A stretch of 64,000 bases of DNA from Dyella humicola (GTDB taxonomy: Bacteria; Pseudomonadota; Gammaproteobacteria; Xanthomonadales; Rhodanobacteraceae): the NCBI RefSeq assembly GCF_026283945.1, contig NZ_JAPDPC010000001.1, forward strand, positions 2,666,001 through 2,730,000, in the 5' to 3' direction. Under the pieces are notes generated by a model. It did not search any database, was not told the DNA's origin, and saw only the letters and a program-made list of their open reading frames with translations. Numbering within the stretch: position 1 is the first letter of the stretch; each line of letters starts with the position of its first letter. Of this stretch, positions 52,536 to 61,024 are shown piece after piece. The position numbers were made by a program, and so were the translations under genes.

Positions 52536-52867
52536 GCTTTTGCCTTCTTGCTGGCCGCCCGACGACGGGCGGCACGGGCGCCTGCGGCGAGATAACCGCC
52601 ACTACCCTGATTGAGATAGCGCGCCACGCGGCCGATGGTGGTGATGCTCACGGCCGTGCGCTCGTGAATCTCGCGATAGGAGACGCCGTCGAGCAAGTAC
52701 GGCACGACGCGCCAGCGGTCGATCATCACCTCGAGCTCGGCCGGCGTGCACAGGTCGTGCAGGAACGCGGACATCTCTTCGGCATTCTTCAGCGACAGCA
52801 ATGCCTCGCACAAGCTGAGCTCGGCGGACTCGGCCGGGGTTTCGGGATCGATCGATCGACGCTTCAT
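52532..52867 (-). CDS. TrpR/YerC-family DNA-binding regulator of the his operon
   Basis: This 111-aa member of the Trp repressor superfamily (YerC/YecD type) is all helical. ALLSLKNAEEMSAFLHDLCT leads into PAELEVMIDRWRVVPYLLDG, and the helix-turn-helix is VSYREIHERTAVSITTIGRV followed by ARYLNQG. The C-terminus is Lys/Arg/Ala-rich. It is the first gene of the his operon and overlaps hisG. A trp-operator-like palindrome lies directly before its ATG, downstream of a good promoter, so autoregulation of yerC-his is likely. Whether the co-repressor is histidine, tryptophan or something else is unknown. Confidence 0.9.
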   Translation of the reverse strand: MKRRSIDPETPAESAELSLCEALLSLKNAEEMSAFLHDLCTPAELEVMIDRWRVVPYLLDGVSYREIHERTAVSITTIGRVARYLNQGSGGYLAAGARAARRRAASKKAKA

Positions 52868-52869
52868 AA

Positions 52870-52889
52870 TGTACTAATGCGTTAATACA
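52870..52889. promoter_or_regulatory. Trp-operator-like palindrome ahead of yerC-his
   Basis: The 20-bp imperfect palindrome TGTACTAATGCGTTAATACA has half-sites TGTACTAA and (complement) TGTATTAA. The arrangement resembles the E. coli Trp repressor operator, whose halves read GTACTAG. It lies 2 bp upstream of the yerC ATG and just after the predicted transcription start. Confidence 0.65.
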
Positions 52890-52898
52890 GTGGAGCGC

Positions 52899-52927
52899 AT
52901 CATACGCAGTTTGGCGCGCCGCAGCAA
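52899..52927 (-). promoter_or_regulatory. Promoter of the yerC-his operon
   Basis: On the minus strand TTGCTG (52922-52927), an exact 17-bp spacer and TATGAT (52899-52904) form a sigma70-like promoter. The transcript would begin near 52892, leaving about a 25-nt leader. That is too short for a histidine leader peptide, so control by attenuation seems excluded from this promoter. Confidence 0.75.
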
Positions 52928-53069
52928 GGCGCGTCAAAACCTACTCCCTGAGACGATTCAGGCTAGGGTGTTGGGCGCACGGAAGTCCCGGCCCATAGGA
53001 ACACGCGGGATCTGCGTGAAGGCGCGCGAAACCCGGCCTCTTTAGGCCCGTGTAGACAGTGAGGTCAGG

Positions 53070-53354
53070 TCATTTCCACTGATAAGCGGCTGCCCGCACA
53101 ACGCGACTGCGCGCCTTAGCCGAGAGCGCAGGAAAAGACTGTTCCAGAGCAAGTTCTGCGGCAGCCGACCCTTCCGGCACGGATCCATCCGACCAGTGAC
53201 GCTCATTGCAGCCTTCCGACCAGATGGCGGTAATCAGGGAACGCTCGTCTTCCGCAAGTCGCTCGATCGAGACCAAACTGTCGTAGAACATCCATGGCCG
53301 GGCCCAGTCGGTATAGGCCTCGATCACGGCGTTGATTTGCGAAAACTGACCCAT
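53070..53354 (-). CDS. Small hypothetical protein
   Basis: This 94-aa protein is acidic and helical-looking: MGQFSQINAVIEAYTDWARP, SIERLAEDERSLITAIWSEG and a C-terminal ARSRVVRAAAYQWK. I do not recognise a family. There is no signal peptide or membrane segment. The ribosome site is weak, and the frame is supported mainly by its sensible composition and lack of a better gene in either direction. It lies between yerC (reading the same way) and marC (divergent). Confidence 0.5.
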   Translation of the reverse strand: MGQFSQINAVIEAYTDWARPWMFYDSLVSIERLAEDERSLITAIWSEGCNERHWSDGSVPEGSAAAELALEQSFPALSAKARSRVVRAAAYQWK

Positions 53355-53597
53355 TGCGGTTTAGCTCGCTCAACAGAGAAAAGCCAGCGTATCAGTGTCC
53401 GAGCTGTCCCGGAAGCAACATTGCCCCTGGTCTTGCGCGCCAAGGGACCGCCAAGCCATGTTTCGGGGGTAACTGCTGCCGAATGTCCCCATCGTCCGCC
53501 CGTCGGAGTGATGGGAGTAGCGCTGGTTTCCGGCTACGCGATATCTTTGCGAACATTGAGAGTTGCGTTCGAGCGTCTTTGCCGAGGGCCATTCGCC

Positions 53598-54266
53598 ATG
53601 CTGAAAGAATTCAGCCAGACCGTCCTGCTGCTCGTCACGGGTCTATTCCCGATCATCAACCCACCTGCATCGGCACTCATCGTGTTGAGCCTGATGCCGC
53701 ACGCGACGCCGGCTGACCGGGCCGAGCTCGCCTGGCGCATCACCGCCAACAGCTTCGCCATCTTGTTAGGCTCGCTGCTGATCGGTGCCTACGTGCTGTC
53801 CTTCTTCGGCATTTCCATTCCGGTGCTGCGGGTGGCGGGCGGCCTGGTCATCGGCATCGCCGGCTGGAACCTGCTGCAAAAACCGGATGACGCGGACAGC
53901 GACGACGAAACGCAGGCGCTGAAGGCACGAAAAAGCGATGGCTCGCTGGCCTCCAAAGCGTTCTACCCCTTGACGCTTCCGCTCACTGTGGGTCCGGGCT
54001 CCATCGCCGTGGCCATTGCACTTGGCACGGGCTCACCTCAAGAAGGACCTTCGGCGGGCCACTTCCTGGGGGTGGGCGCAGCACTCATCATCCTTTGCGC
54101 AAGCATCTATACCTGCGTGCGCTTTGCGGGGGATCTGGAACGGCTGCTTGGCACCGTTGGCACCCAGGTCGCCATGAGGCTGTTCGCCTTTGTGATCTTC
54201 TGCATCGGCGTTCAACTGTTATGGCTCGGCCTTTCAGAGTTGCTCGCCTCCGTCCCATTGAAGTGA
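53598..54266 (+). CDS. MarC family integral membrane protein
   Basis: The 222-aa protein has six membrane segments. The MarC/UPF0056 signature is LVTGLFPIINPPASALIVLS near the N-terminus, with FFGISIPVLRVAGGLVIGIA and FYPLTLPLTVGPGSIAVAIA later. It was once linked to multiple antibiotic resistance but has no proven transport role. The ATG at 53598 is chosen because upstream codons of the same open frame (from 53196) run antisense through the neighbouring hypothetical gene. Confidence 0.9.
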   Translation: MLKEFSQTVLLLVTGLFPIINPPASALIVLSLMPHATPADRAELAWRITANSFAILLGSLLIGAYVLSFFGISIPVLRVAGGLVIGIAGWNLLQKPDDADSDDETQALKARKSDGSLASKAFYPLTLPLTVGPGSIAVAIALGTGSPQEGPSAGHFLGVGAALIILCASIYTCVRFAGDLERLLGTVGTQVAMRLFAFVIFCIGVQLLWLGLSELLASVPLK

Positions 54267-54425
54267 GTGCCGCTCGAGCGCGGTGCCCGTATCGATTGCA
54301 AGATGCGGGCCCGACGCCTCCTGGCCTGACTTGCGGTGCGTGACGCGTTGTCTCACCAAGGATGTGGCCACCTTACTCGTGCTAAATTACGCCACTGATT
54401 ACGCGCGTGCGCCCTGGAAATTCCG

Positions 54426-54797
54426 GTGCTTCAACGAAAGGCCCCTCGTCAATTCGTAGCATGGCTAGCAATGCTGGCCATGATGCTTATTGTCGTGATG
54501 CCGGCCATTTCACGCAGCTTGCCGACGACGGGCCCGATGCCGGGCATCGACGACGCCTGCCCCTTCCATCTAACGGAAGCCAAGCACCCGGCATTGCCCG
54601 ACAGCCCCGCCGACTCCACGGAACGTTGCGGCTACTGCGTCCTGCTTAACCACAACGCGCTCCTCGCCTCTGGCAAGGTGTTGCATCTGCTCCCGGTTGC
54701 TCCCAGCCCAAGCGTTCCTGTGCTGGCCAGGGCGGATGACGCCTACGCGTCGCCGATTCTGAGCGCCCCTCCCCGCGGACCGCCGTTGATCGGCTAA
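54426..54797 (+). CDS. DUF2946-like small exported/membrane protein
   Basis: The 123-aa protein has an N-terminal hydrophobic segment (FVAWLAMLAMMLIVVMPAIS), then ACPFHLTEA and ERCGYCVLLNHNALL. The Cys-Gly-Tyr-Cys motif in this position is characteristic of DUF2946 proteins, often encoded near copper or other metal-transport outer-membrane genes. The function is not known. It is the first of three consecutive envelope genes, with 184 bp to the next; the 159 bp before it show nothing distinctive. Confidence 0.75.
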   Translation: MLQRKAPRQFVAWLAMLAMMLIVVMPAISRSLPTTGPMPGIDDACPFHLTEAKHPALPDSPADSTERCGYCVLLNHNALLASGKVLHLLPVAPSPSVPVLARADDAYASPILSAPPRGPPLIG

Positions 54798-54980
54798 CTG
54801 CCAGCAGACTTTGCAGCGGCCTGATGGCTGCCGCCGTCTACTTCTCTCTCGAGCGATCACCCCGGTGTGGGTGCCGTGCCGCGTTGCCGAAAGCCGCTTG
54901 CCACGCACCTCGCTTGTACGCATACAACACCGCAGCGTGAGCGGCCGCGATGGTCGCAACCTGCCCATGGAATTTCATTC

Positions 54981-56138
54981 ATGCGCACCATGAATTCGAC
55001 AAGCACGTCTCCCATGCAATCTCCAGGGCGAGTCTCTGATTCTCGATGCCGCGCGTTTTGCACGCGAGCACACAAGCTGCGCCTCACGGCCCGGCCGCTG
55101 GCTGCGATAGCCGGCATCTTGGCCATGGGCATGCTCCCCCAGGCAGCCCATGCGTGTGCTACCTGCGGGTGCACGCTGAGCACGGATGCGGCCACGGGGT
55201 ACTCCACCGTGTCTGGTTGGCGCATCAACGTGGATTACACCTATATCGATCAGGACGAGCTGCGCAGCGGCGGCAGCAGGGCAACGCCGGAGCAAGTGGT
55301 GAACCAACCCTCCGATGCCTCGCTGGGCGGTGGGGAAATCGAAAAGCGCACGATCAACCGCTACTACAACGTTTCCGCCACTTATCGCTTCGACGCGGAC
55401 TGGGGCATGACGTTTGTGTTGCCTTATGTCATACGCGATCACTCCACGTACGGCACCCAGCTGCAGCCCTATACACCTGCCGCCATCGCGCCCGACCAGA
55501 TCAGCAATTCGCACGTAGCTGGGATCGGGGACGCCAAGGTGCTTGCCAGCTATCAAGGCTTCCTGCCCACGCACAACTTCGGCGTGCAATTCGGCATCAA
55601 GCTGCCGACCGGCCATTACGGCGGCCAGACCGATGATGGTAATTTCGTGGGCCACCCCTCCACGTTCAACTCGGGTCCGAATCTTGGGCAGTCGCTGGAT
55701 ACCAGCCTGCAGGCTGGCACCGGCAGCACGGACCTGATCGCGGGTGCGTACTACTTCCAGCCGGTGAGCCAGAACTTCGACGCCTTCATCAACGGACAAT
55801 TCCAGGCGGCGATCAAGCAGAATCTGAATGCACCCGGCGCCGATTTCCGCCCCGGCAATCTCGCCTCCGTCAGCCTTGGGCTGCGTTACGAAGCCCATGC
55901 CAACTGGGTACCCCAGGTGCAGATCAACTGGTTCCACAAGAGCGCGGACCAGGGCGCCCTGGCCGACCGGCCCGACACCGAGGGAACGGTGGCTTACCTT
56001 AGCCCGGGCATCAGCGGCAGCCTGAGCGAGAACCTGCAGGTTTATGCCTTCGTGCAGGTGCCCGTTTACAGTCATTTGCAGGGCTACCAGCTGTTTCCGC
56101 GCTGGACCGGTACGGTGGGCATCAGCATGAAACTCTGA
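54981..56138 (+). CDS. Outer-membrane beta-barrel protein with N-terminal Cys motif
   Basis: From 54981 the product is 385 aa. After a long basic N-region comes a signal peptide ending ILAMGMLPQAAHA, and the predicted mature protein opens directly with CATCGCTLSTDAATGY (C-x2-C-x-C), a likely metal or redox site. The rest alternates aromatic and polar residues as beta-strands do (YYNVSATYRFDADWGMTFVL, FGVQFGIKLPTGHYGG, VPVYSHLQGYQLFPRWTGTV) and ends with a strand finishing SMKL, as outer-membrane porins may. The start is uncertain (54990 and 55014 are also ATG). It is followed by a TlpA-like thioredoxin. Confidence 0.75.
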   Translation: MRTMNSTSTSPMQSPGRVSDSRCRAFCTRAHKLRLTARPLAAIAGILAMGMLPQAAHACATCGCTLSTDAATGYSTVSGWRINVDYTYIDQDELRSGGSRATPEQVVNQPSDASLGGGEIEKRTINRYYNVSATYRFDADWGMTFVLPYVIRDHSTYGTQLQPYTPAAIAPDQISNSHVAGIGDAKVLASYQGFLPTHNFGVQFGIKLPTGHYGGQTDDGNFVGHPSTFNSGPNLGQSLDTSLQAGTGSTDLIAGAYYFQPVSQNFDAFINGQFQAAIKQNLNAPGADFRPGNLASVSLGLRYEAHANWVPQVQINWFHKSADQGALADRPDTEGTVAYLSPGISGSLSENLQVYAFVQVPVYSHLQGYQLFPRWTGTVGISMKL

Positions 56139-56231
56139 GCCCGAATCACCGACACGCCTCGGGTGGCGTTGCCGCGATTTTTCCGCAACGCTTCACGAGG
56201 CACTTCCATTCCTTCTTTTACATTCCACGCC

Positions 56232-56774
56232 ATGGCTAACTATCTGCGCCACCTATTCGCCAGTCTGTTGCTGGCCACGCTTGCACAGCCCCTGCTCGCC
56301 AACGACCTGGTGGTGGGCAAGGCAGCCCCACCGATTGCCTTGAAAGCCCTGGACGGGAAGCAGATCGACTTGCGCGATCTGCGCGGCAAAGTGGTGATCG
56401 TGACGTTCTGGGCCACCTGGTGCGAGCCTTGCCGCGAGGAGCTGCCGTTGCTTTCGCGCTACGTGCAGGAGCACGCGGACCAGGGCCTGGTCGTGCTCGG
56501 CTTCAGTCTCGATTCGCCCGACCAGCTCGACCAGGTGAAAACGGTGGCAAACACGCTGAGTTTCCCGGTCGGGTTGCTGGGCGATCCCCACGTGCCCGGT
56601 TACGGCCGCATCTGGCACTTGCCGGTGAGCTTTACCATCGACCGCAACGGGCAACTCATCGATAACGGCTGGAAGGACGAACAGCCCGCATGGACGCAGG
56701 ACCGGCTCGACAGAGTCGTGACGCCGTTGTTGAGCGCCGCCCGCCAGGACGACGTTGCGAGTCATCGCCCATAG
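56232..56774 (+). CDS. TlpA/ResA-type periplasmic thioredoxin
   Basis: The 180-aa protein starts at 56232 with signal MANYLRHLFASLLLATLAQP followed by LLA. The thioredoxin-fold domain contains VVIVTFWATWCEPCREELPL with the Cys-x2-Cys active site, GLVVLGFSLDSPDQLDQV, and the cis-Pro in IWHLPVSFTIDRNGQLI. It is likely a periplasmic thiol reductant; the upstream outer-membrane protein with its CxxCxC motif is a plausible client. Longer upstream codons from 56163 give a poorer N-terminus. Confidence 0.88.
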   Translation: MANYLRHLFASLLLATLAQPLLANDLVVGKAAPPIALKALDGKQIDLRDLRGKVVIVTFWATWCEPCREELPLLSRYVQEHADQGLVVLGFSLDSPDQLDQVKTVANTLSFPVGLLGDPHVPGYGRIWHLPVSFTIDRNGQLIDNGWKDEQPAWTQDRLDRVVTPLLSAARQDDVASHRP

Positions 56775-56843
56775 CCAGGCGCAATGCAGGCAGTGCCGTG
56801 CCTGACGCGCTTCGAGCACGGTCTTCCATCGATATGGGACGCG

Positions 56844-56860
56844 CCTAAGACAAGCCTAAG
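56844..56860. promoter_or_regulatory. Tandem CCTAAG direct repeat (candidate OmpR-type regulator box)
   Basis: CCTAAG at 56844-56849 and 56855-56860, starts 11 bp apart (one DNA turn), the geometry bound by dimers of OmpR/PmrA-type regulators. On the other strand it reads CTTAGG-N5-CTTAGG, close to PmrA-like boxes. It lies 92 bp ahead of the TonB receptor gene. Confidence 0.5.
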
Positions 56861-56951
56861 TGTTCGGTCGGGTTGCATCACCCGCGCGCAACAGAACTGT
56901 CAAACGGGCCTTTCACGCTAGCGGGCTATTGAACCCACTACGTAGGCCATC

Positions 56952-59258
56952 ATGCTCAGCCGATTCAGCAGCAAGCGCGCGTCCGCCGATTCCCTTGTTC
57001 TTCGCCCGATCGTTCGGGGCATTCGTCAATGGCATGCCCCGTTTTGCCTGATGATGGCCGCGGGCCTGTGCCTGAGCACGTATGCCCACGCCACGGACGA
57101 CAACACCGCCGACGCGGCGTCGACCAGGCAGACTGCCAAGCCGCCCAAGCAGCTGGAAGAGGTCGAGGTACAAGGCACCACGAACAATTCCGCGCTGACG
57201 CAGACGCCGACCCAGGCGGACCTGAACATCACGCAGCCGCAGACGGTGATCGGCCTCGACTGGATCAGCAACCACGTCGCGCCGACGGCCGACTACGCAA
57301 ACATTGCGTCCATTGCGCCGGGCGTGACCAATGTGAGCCCGGCCGGTCCAGGCCTCGGCGAATCCAAGCAGACGACTCTGCGCGGCTTCAACGACAACCA
57401 GTACAACGTCACCTATGACGGAATTCCGTTTGGCGACACCAACGATTTCAGCCACCACACCAGCAGCTACTTCCCGGCCAAGATGATCGGCCAGATCGTC
57501 GTCGATCGCGGCCCGGGCAATGCCAGCACGATCGGCGAAGCTACCTTTGGCGGTACGATCGCGTTGAGCTCGAAAGACGCTCTCGACAGCTTCGCGTTCA
57601 TTCCCACCCTGAGCATGGGCAGTTATGACACGCGGCTGACGAACCTCGAGATCGACTCCGGACGCCTCGACGACCTCAACGGCGGCAAGTTCATCCTGAT
57701 GGGCCAGTATCTCAGCACGGATACCGCCAAGACCAATGGCGACACCACGCGCAAGACCGGCTATGTCAAGTACGTGCAGCCGATCGGCAGCAGCACCGAA
57801 CTGACCTTTGTCAGCAACTACAACTACATCAACTTCAACAACCCCAACCTGAGTTCGCTGACCCTGCAGCAGATCGCTCAGCTCGGCCGCAACTTCGGCT
57901 TGGACAACGACCCGACCAGTCTTAACTGCGCCTGCTACAACTACCAAACCAAGCAGACCGACCTGGAATACATCGGCGTGCATAGCCAGCTGTCGGACAC
58001 TTGGTCGCTGGACAACAAGCTCTATACCTACGCCTACGACAACACCAGCCATGAAAGCCCGTACGTGGGCACCAAGGCGTCGAAGACCAACATCGGCGGC
58101 TACATCAAGATCAACGACTACCGCGCCTGGGGCAATACGCTTCAGGTGGCGCACACCGACGACATCGGGCAGTTCCGCACCGGTGGCTGGTACGAGTACA
58201 CCAACAATGATCGCAGCAGCGTGGCCATCGACTACGGCCGTGGTGGCGCGGTCGATGTGAAGGCTGGCCAGCCGTTGCAGGGCAGCTTCAACGCTCAGGG
58301 CGTGTATAGCGGCCCCTACAAATACACCATGGAAGACCAGCTGCACACCAGCCAGCTCTATGCGGAGTACGAGTGGTACGCGACCGACGGCCTGAGCGTG
58401 ACTCCGGGCGTGAAGTATCTGCAGGTCAGCCGCGATATCGAGGCGCCGATCAACCAGACCACCAAGACGCCGCTGTACTACAGCCAGACCTGGCGCAAGA
58501 CGCTGGGCTACCTCACGGCCAACTACCTGTTGCGCGATGACTGGAGCATCTACGCGACGGCGGCGCAGGGCTTCCTGACGCCCAATCTCAACGAGTTCTA
58601 CGTACCCAATCCTGCGCTGAACAACCCGGCACCCGAGCAGACGATGAACTACCAGTTCGGCACGGTCTACAAGACCGACCGCTTCAATGCCGACGCCGAC
58701 CTCTATTACATCAACTTCAAGAACTACGCCTTCTCGACCACCATCCCGGGCACCACGGACGCGGTGTACTACCTGGCCAGGGGTGCATACATCAAGGGCA
58801 TCGAAGGCGAGATGACGTATTTCGTGGGCCATGGCACCAGCGTGTTCGCCAACGGCTCCCTGCAGGACGCTACCTTCAAGGGCTCGCAGCTCGATATCCC
58901 TAACGTCCCCAACCGCACCGCTGCGCTCGGCGTGATGTACGAGAACTCGGGCTTCTTCGCTTCGCTGTACGACAAGTACACCGGCGGGCAGAAGGCCTAC
59001 AACTCCAACTTCAATCCCGATGTGGCTTCGTCGGTGACATCGACGGTGGCGACCGGCGGGTACTGGCAGGCGGCGATGAGCATCGGTTACGGCCAGAACC
59101 TGACGAATGCGGCGATCAAGAGCTACAAGATCCGACTGCAGATGGACAACCTGTTCGATGCGCACGACCTGGTGATCAACTCGGTCAGCGGCAGCACGGG
59201 CTCGTATTACGTGCTGCCGGGTCGCAGCTGGTTCCTGTCCGTCTCTGCAGCCCTCTGA
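56952..59258 (+). CDS. TonB-dependent outer-membrane receptor
   Basis: The 768-aa receptor has a signal region ending LCLSTYAHA. A plug domain follows: ASIAPGVTNVSPAGPGLGES, TLRGFNDNQYNVTYDGIPFG, IVVDRGPGNASTIGEATFGG, SKDALDSFAF. The beta-barrel ends RLQMDNLFDAHDLVINSVSG and a final strand with YVLPGRSWFLSVSAAL (terminal aromatic-x-aromatic style). An external loop has NCACYNYQTKQTDL. The ligand is unknown. It is followed after 20 bp by an acid phosphatase and then a two-component system, suggesting uptake coupled to dephosphorylation. A long antisense open frame overlies it and is a composition artefact. Confidence 0.92.
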   Translation: MLSRFSSKRASADSLVLRPIVRGIRQWHAPFCLMMAAGLCLSTYAHATDDNTADAASTRQTAKPPKQLEEVEVQGTTNNSALTQTPTQADLNITQPQTVIGLDWISNHVAPTADYANIASIAPGVTNVSPAGPGLGESKQTTLRGFNDNQYNVTYDGIPFGDTNDFSHHTSSYFPAKMIGQIVVDRGPGNASTIGEATFGGTIALSSKDALDSFAFIPTLSMGSYDTRLTNLEIDSGRLDDLNGGKFILMGQYLSTDTAKTNGDTTRKTGYVKYVQPIGSSTELTFVSNYNYINFNNPNLSSLTLQQIAQLGRNFGLDNDPTSLNCACYNYQTKQTDLEYIGVHSQLSDTWSLDNKLYTYAYDNTSHESPYVGTKASKTNIGGYIKINDYRAWGNTLQVAHTDDIGQFRTGGWYEYTNNDRSSVAIDYGRGGAVDVKAGQPLQGSFNAQGVYSGPYKYTMEDQLHTSQLYAEYEWYATDGLSVTPGVKYLQVSRDIEAPINQTTKTPLYYSQTWRKTLGYLTANYLLRDDWSIYATAAQGFLTPNLNEFYVPNPALNNPAPEQTMNYQFGTVYKTDRFNADADLYYINFKNYAFSTTIPGTTDAVYYLARGAYIKGIEGEMTYFVGHGTSVFANGSLQDATFKGSQLDIPNVPNRTAALGVMYENSGFFASLYDKYTGGQKAYNSNFNPDVASSVTSTVATGGYWQAAMSIGYGQNLTNAAIKSYKIRLQMDNLFDAHDLVINSVSGSTGSYYVLPGRSWFLSVSAAL

Positions 59259-59278
59259 TCGAGCGTGGTGATCCCGTC

Positions 59279-60031
59279 ATGAAACACACTCCACGCTCTC
59301 GCCTCCTGGCTTGCTTCCTGCTGCTGGCCGGCACGTGCCTCGCCGGCAGCGCCCACGCCGCCGGCACCTACCTGAGCAACGCGCAGGTCAACAACGTGAT
59401 GGCCGCACTGCCGCCACCCAGCACGCCGGGCAGCGCCGAGGATCGAGCCGATCGCGCGGCTACCGATGAAGCGTTCGCCCATCGTTCCGCGGCGGACTTC
59501 GATGCGGCCCTACAGGAAGAAAAGTTCGACGCGTTTGCGTTTGCTGTCGTCATCGGTCCGGATTTCCGAGCCGACAAGCTCCCGCACGTGGCCGCGCTGT
59601 TCAAGGAGGCCGAGCTCGAAACGAAAGACGCCGTCGATGCGTCCAAGAACCATTGGAAGCGATTGCGCCCCTGCCCGCCCGGCTCGGCCTGTGCGAAGGA
59701 CCCGGAGCAGGCGAAGAAGAAGAGCTACGGCTATCCGAGCGGACATTCGAGCCGCGCGACGGTCGACGCCATTCTGCTGACGCAGCTGTTTCCGCAGGAT
59801 GCCGACGCACTCAGGCAGCACGCCCAGGACATTGGCTGGCGGCGCGTCGTCAAGGGCGTCCACACCTTGCAGGACATCTACGGCGGTCGCATGTTCGGCC
59901 AGGCGCTGGCCAGCGCCATGTTGAGCTCGCCCACCATGCAGAGCGACCTGGCGGCTGCAGCGGAAGAGCTTCGTGCGGCGGGGCTGGTCAAGCAGAAGAC
60001 GCCAGCGGCGGCCAGCCAGACCGGCCACTGA
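59279..60031 (+). CDS. Periplasmic PAP2-type (class A) acid phosphatase
   Basis: The 250-aa protein has a Sec signal (LLACFLLLAGTCLAGSAHA). The three PAP2 phosphatase motifs are present: KNHWKRLRP (K-x6-RP), YPSGHSSRA (PSGH) and RRVVKGVHTLQD (R-x5-H-x3-D). It is soluble-periplasmic rather than membrane-embedded, as in PhoN-like class A enzymes. It starts 20 bp after the TonB receptor stop and is probably co-transcribed. The response regulator follows 327 bp later. Confidence 0.93.
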   Translation: MKHTPRSRLLACFLLLAGTCLAGSAHAAGTYLSNAQVNNVMAALPPPSTPGSAEDRADRAATDEAFAHRSAADFDAALQEEKFDAFAFAVVIGPDFRADKLPHVAALFKEAELETKDAVDASKNHWKRLRPCPPGSACAKDPEQAKKKSYGYPSGHSSRATVDAILLTQLFPQDADALRQHAQDIGWRRVVKGVHTLQDIYGGRMFGQALASAMLSSPTMQSDLAAAAEELRAAGLVKQKTPAAASQTGH

Positions 60032-60049
60032 GAGGGCCTCGAAAAGGAA

Positions 60050-60136
60050 CCGTCATTCCCGCGAAAGCGGGAATCCAGTGACTTTCAACGCACAGAACAC
60101 AAAGGCGCTGGATTCCCGCTTTCGCGGGAATGACGG
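60050..60136. repeat. Inverted repeat pair (dRS3/REP-like)
   Basis: A 29-bp segment, 60050-60078 (GTCATTCCCGCGAAAGCGGG...), and its exact reverse complement 60108-60136 flank a 29-bp centre. Each arm itself contains ATTCCCGC-GAAA-GCGGGAAT. This motif is widespread in proteobacterial intergenic DNA. It lies 18 bp after the phosphatase stop; the remainder of the gap 60137-60358 shows no gene. Confidence 0.88.
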
Positions 60137-60358
60137 GTAATGGGACGGCTCTTCGAGGTATCCCTGAGCACCTCGGCGCGAATCCGGGCTGTCAGACCGC
60201 GGCGGACGCCGAAAGCAGACTCGCCACGGTCGCAAGCTCTTGCATTCGCCTGGTAATGTCGGTTTTCCCGCTCCTGTCACAAACCTGCAAGACAATAAGC
60301 GCAGGCGAAGCGCCATGCCTTCGGCGAGCTTCGTAATCGCATCATTGACGGGGGACAC

Positions 60359-61024
60359 GTGCACATCATTCTGGTTGAGGACGATCAGTCGTTGGGCGCC
60401 GCCATTCGGCGAGCGCTCGAACGTCTCTCGTATACCGTGACGTGGCTGCTCGATGGCAGCCAGGCCACGGCCGCCCTGCGTGATGAATCCGCCGATCTGG
60501 TGCTGCTGGATCTGGGGCTTCCCGGCAAGGATGGCCTCGCTGTCCTGCGCGAGACTCGCCAGAACAAGATCAATACGCCGGTGCTGATACTGACCGCGCG
60601 TGATGCCGTGCAGGCCCGTGTACAAGGCCTGGACGCCGGAGCGGATGATTACCTCACCAAGCCGTTTCACCTGGATGAGCTGGGTGCGCGCATCCGTTCG
60701 CTGACGCGCCGCGTACAGGGTCTCGCGGTGAACAGGATCGAAGTGGGTGCACTCTGCCTGGACCTTGGAACGTCCGAAGTAACGTTTCGGGGCAAGCGCG
60801 TCGAGCTCACCCGCCGTGAATTCTCCTTGCTCCAGGCCTTGATGGAACGCGCTGGCCGCCTTGTGCGCCGGGACGCGCTCGAAAACTCGCTCTATGGCAA
60901 CGACAAAGTCGTGGGCGACGGCGCGCTCGACGTACTCGTGCACGCTCTGCGACGCAAGCTGAGCTTCGAAACGATCCAGAACGTTCGGGCGTTTGGCTAC
61001 ATGATTCCGCGCGACCCGCAATGA
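60359..61024 (+). CDS. OmpR/PmrA-family response regulator
   Basis: The 221-aa protein starts at a GTG (60359) preceded by GGGGGA. The receiver domain has acidic VEDDQ, phosphoacceptor Asp51 in LVLLDLGLPGKDGLAVL, Thr79 in LILTARDA, and Lys101 in DDYLTKPFHLDELGARI. The C-terminal winged helix has VELTRREFSLLQALMERAGR, then VVGDGALDVLVHALRRKL with the recognition helix. The style is QseB/PmrA. It overlaps the sensor gene by ATGA. A tandem CCTAAG repeat upstream of the nearby TonB gene is a candidate target. Confidence 0.94.
   Translation: MHIILVEDDQSLGAAIRRALERLSYTVTWLLDGSQATAALRDESADLVLLDLGLPGKDGLAVLRETRQNKINTPVLILTARDAVQARVQGLDAGADDYLTKPFHLDELGARIRSLTRRVQGLAVNRIEVGALCLDLGTSEVTFRGKRVELTRREFSLLQALMERAGRLVRRDALENSLYGNDKVVGDGALDVLVHALRRKLSFETIQNVRAFGYMIPRDPQ

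Noticed and set aside
52868-53069. Possible histidine leader peptide/attenuator ahead of the his operon
   Set aside because: No run of His codons and no competing hairpins; the predicted leader is only about 25 nt.
56913-59165. 750-codon open frame on the minus strand over the TonB receptor
   Set aside because: The composition (Val/Arg/His/Ala-rich, no domain) and exact overlap with a clear receptor show it is a GC-bias shadow.
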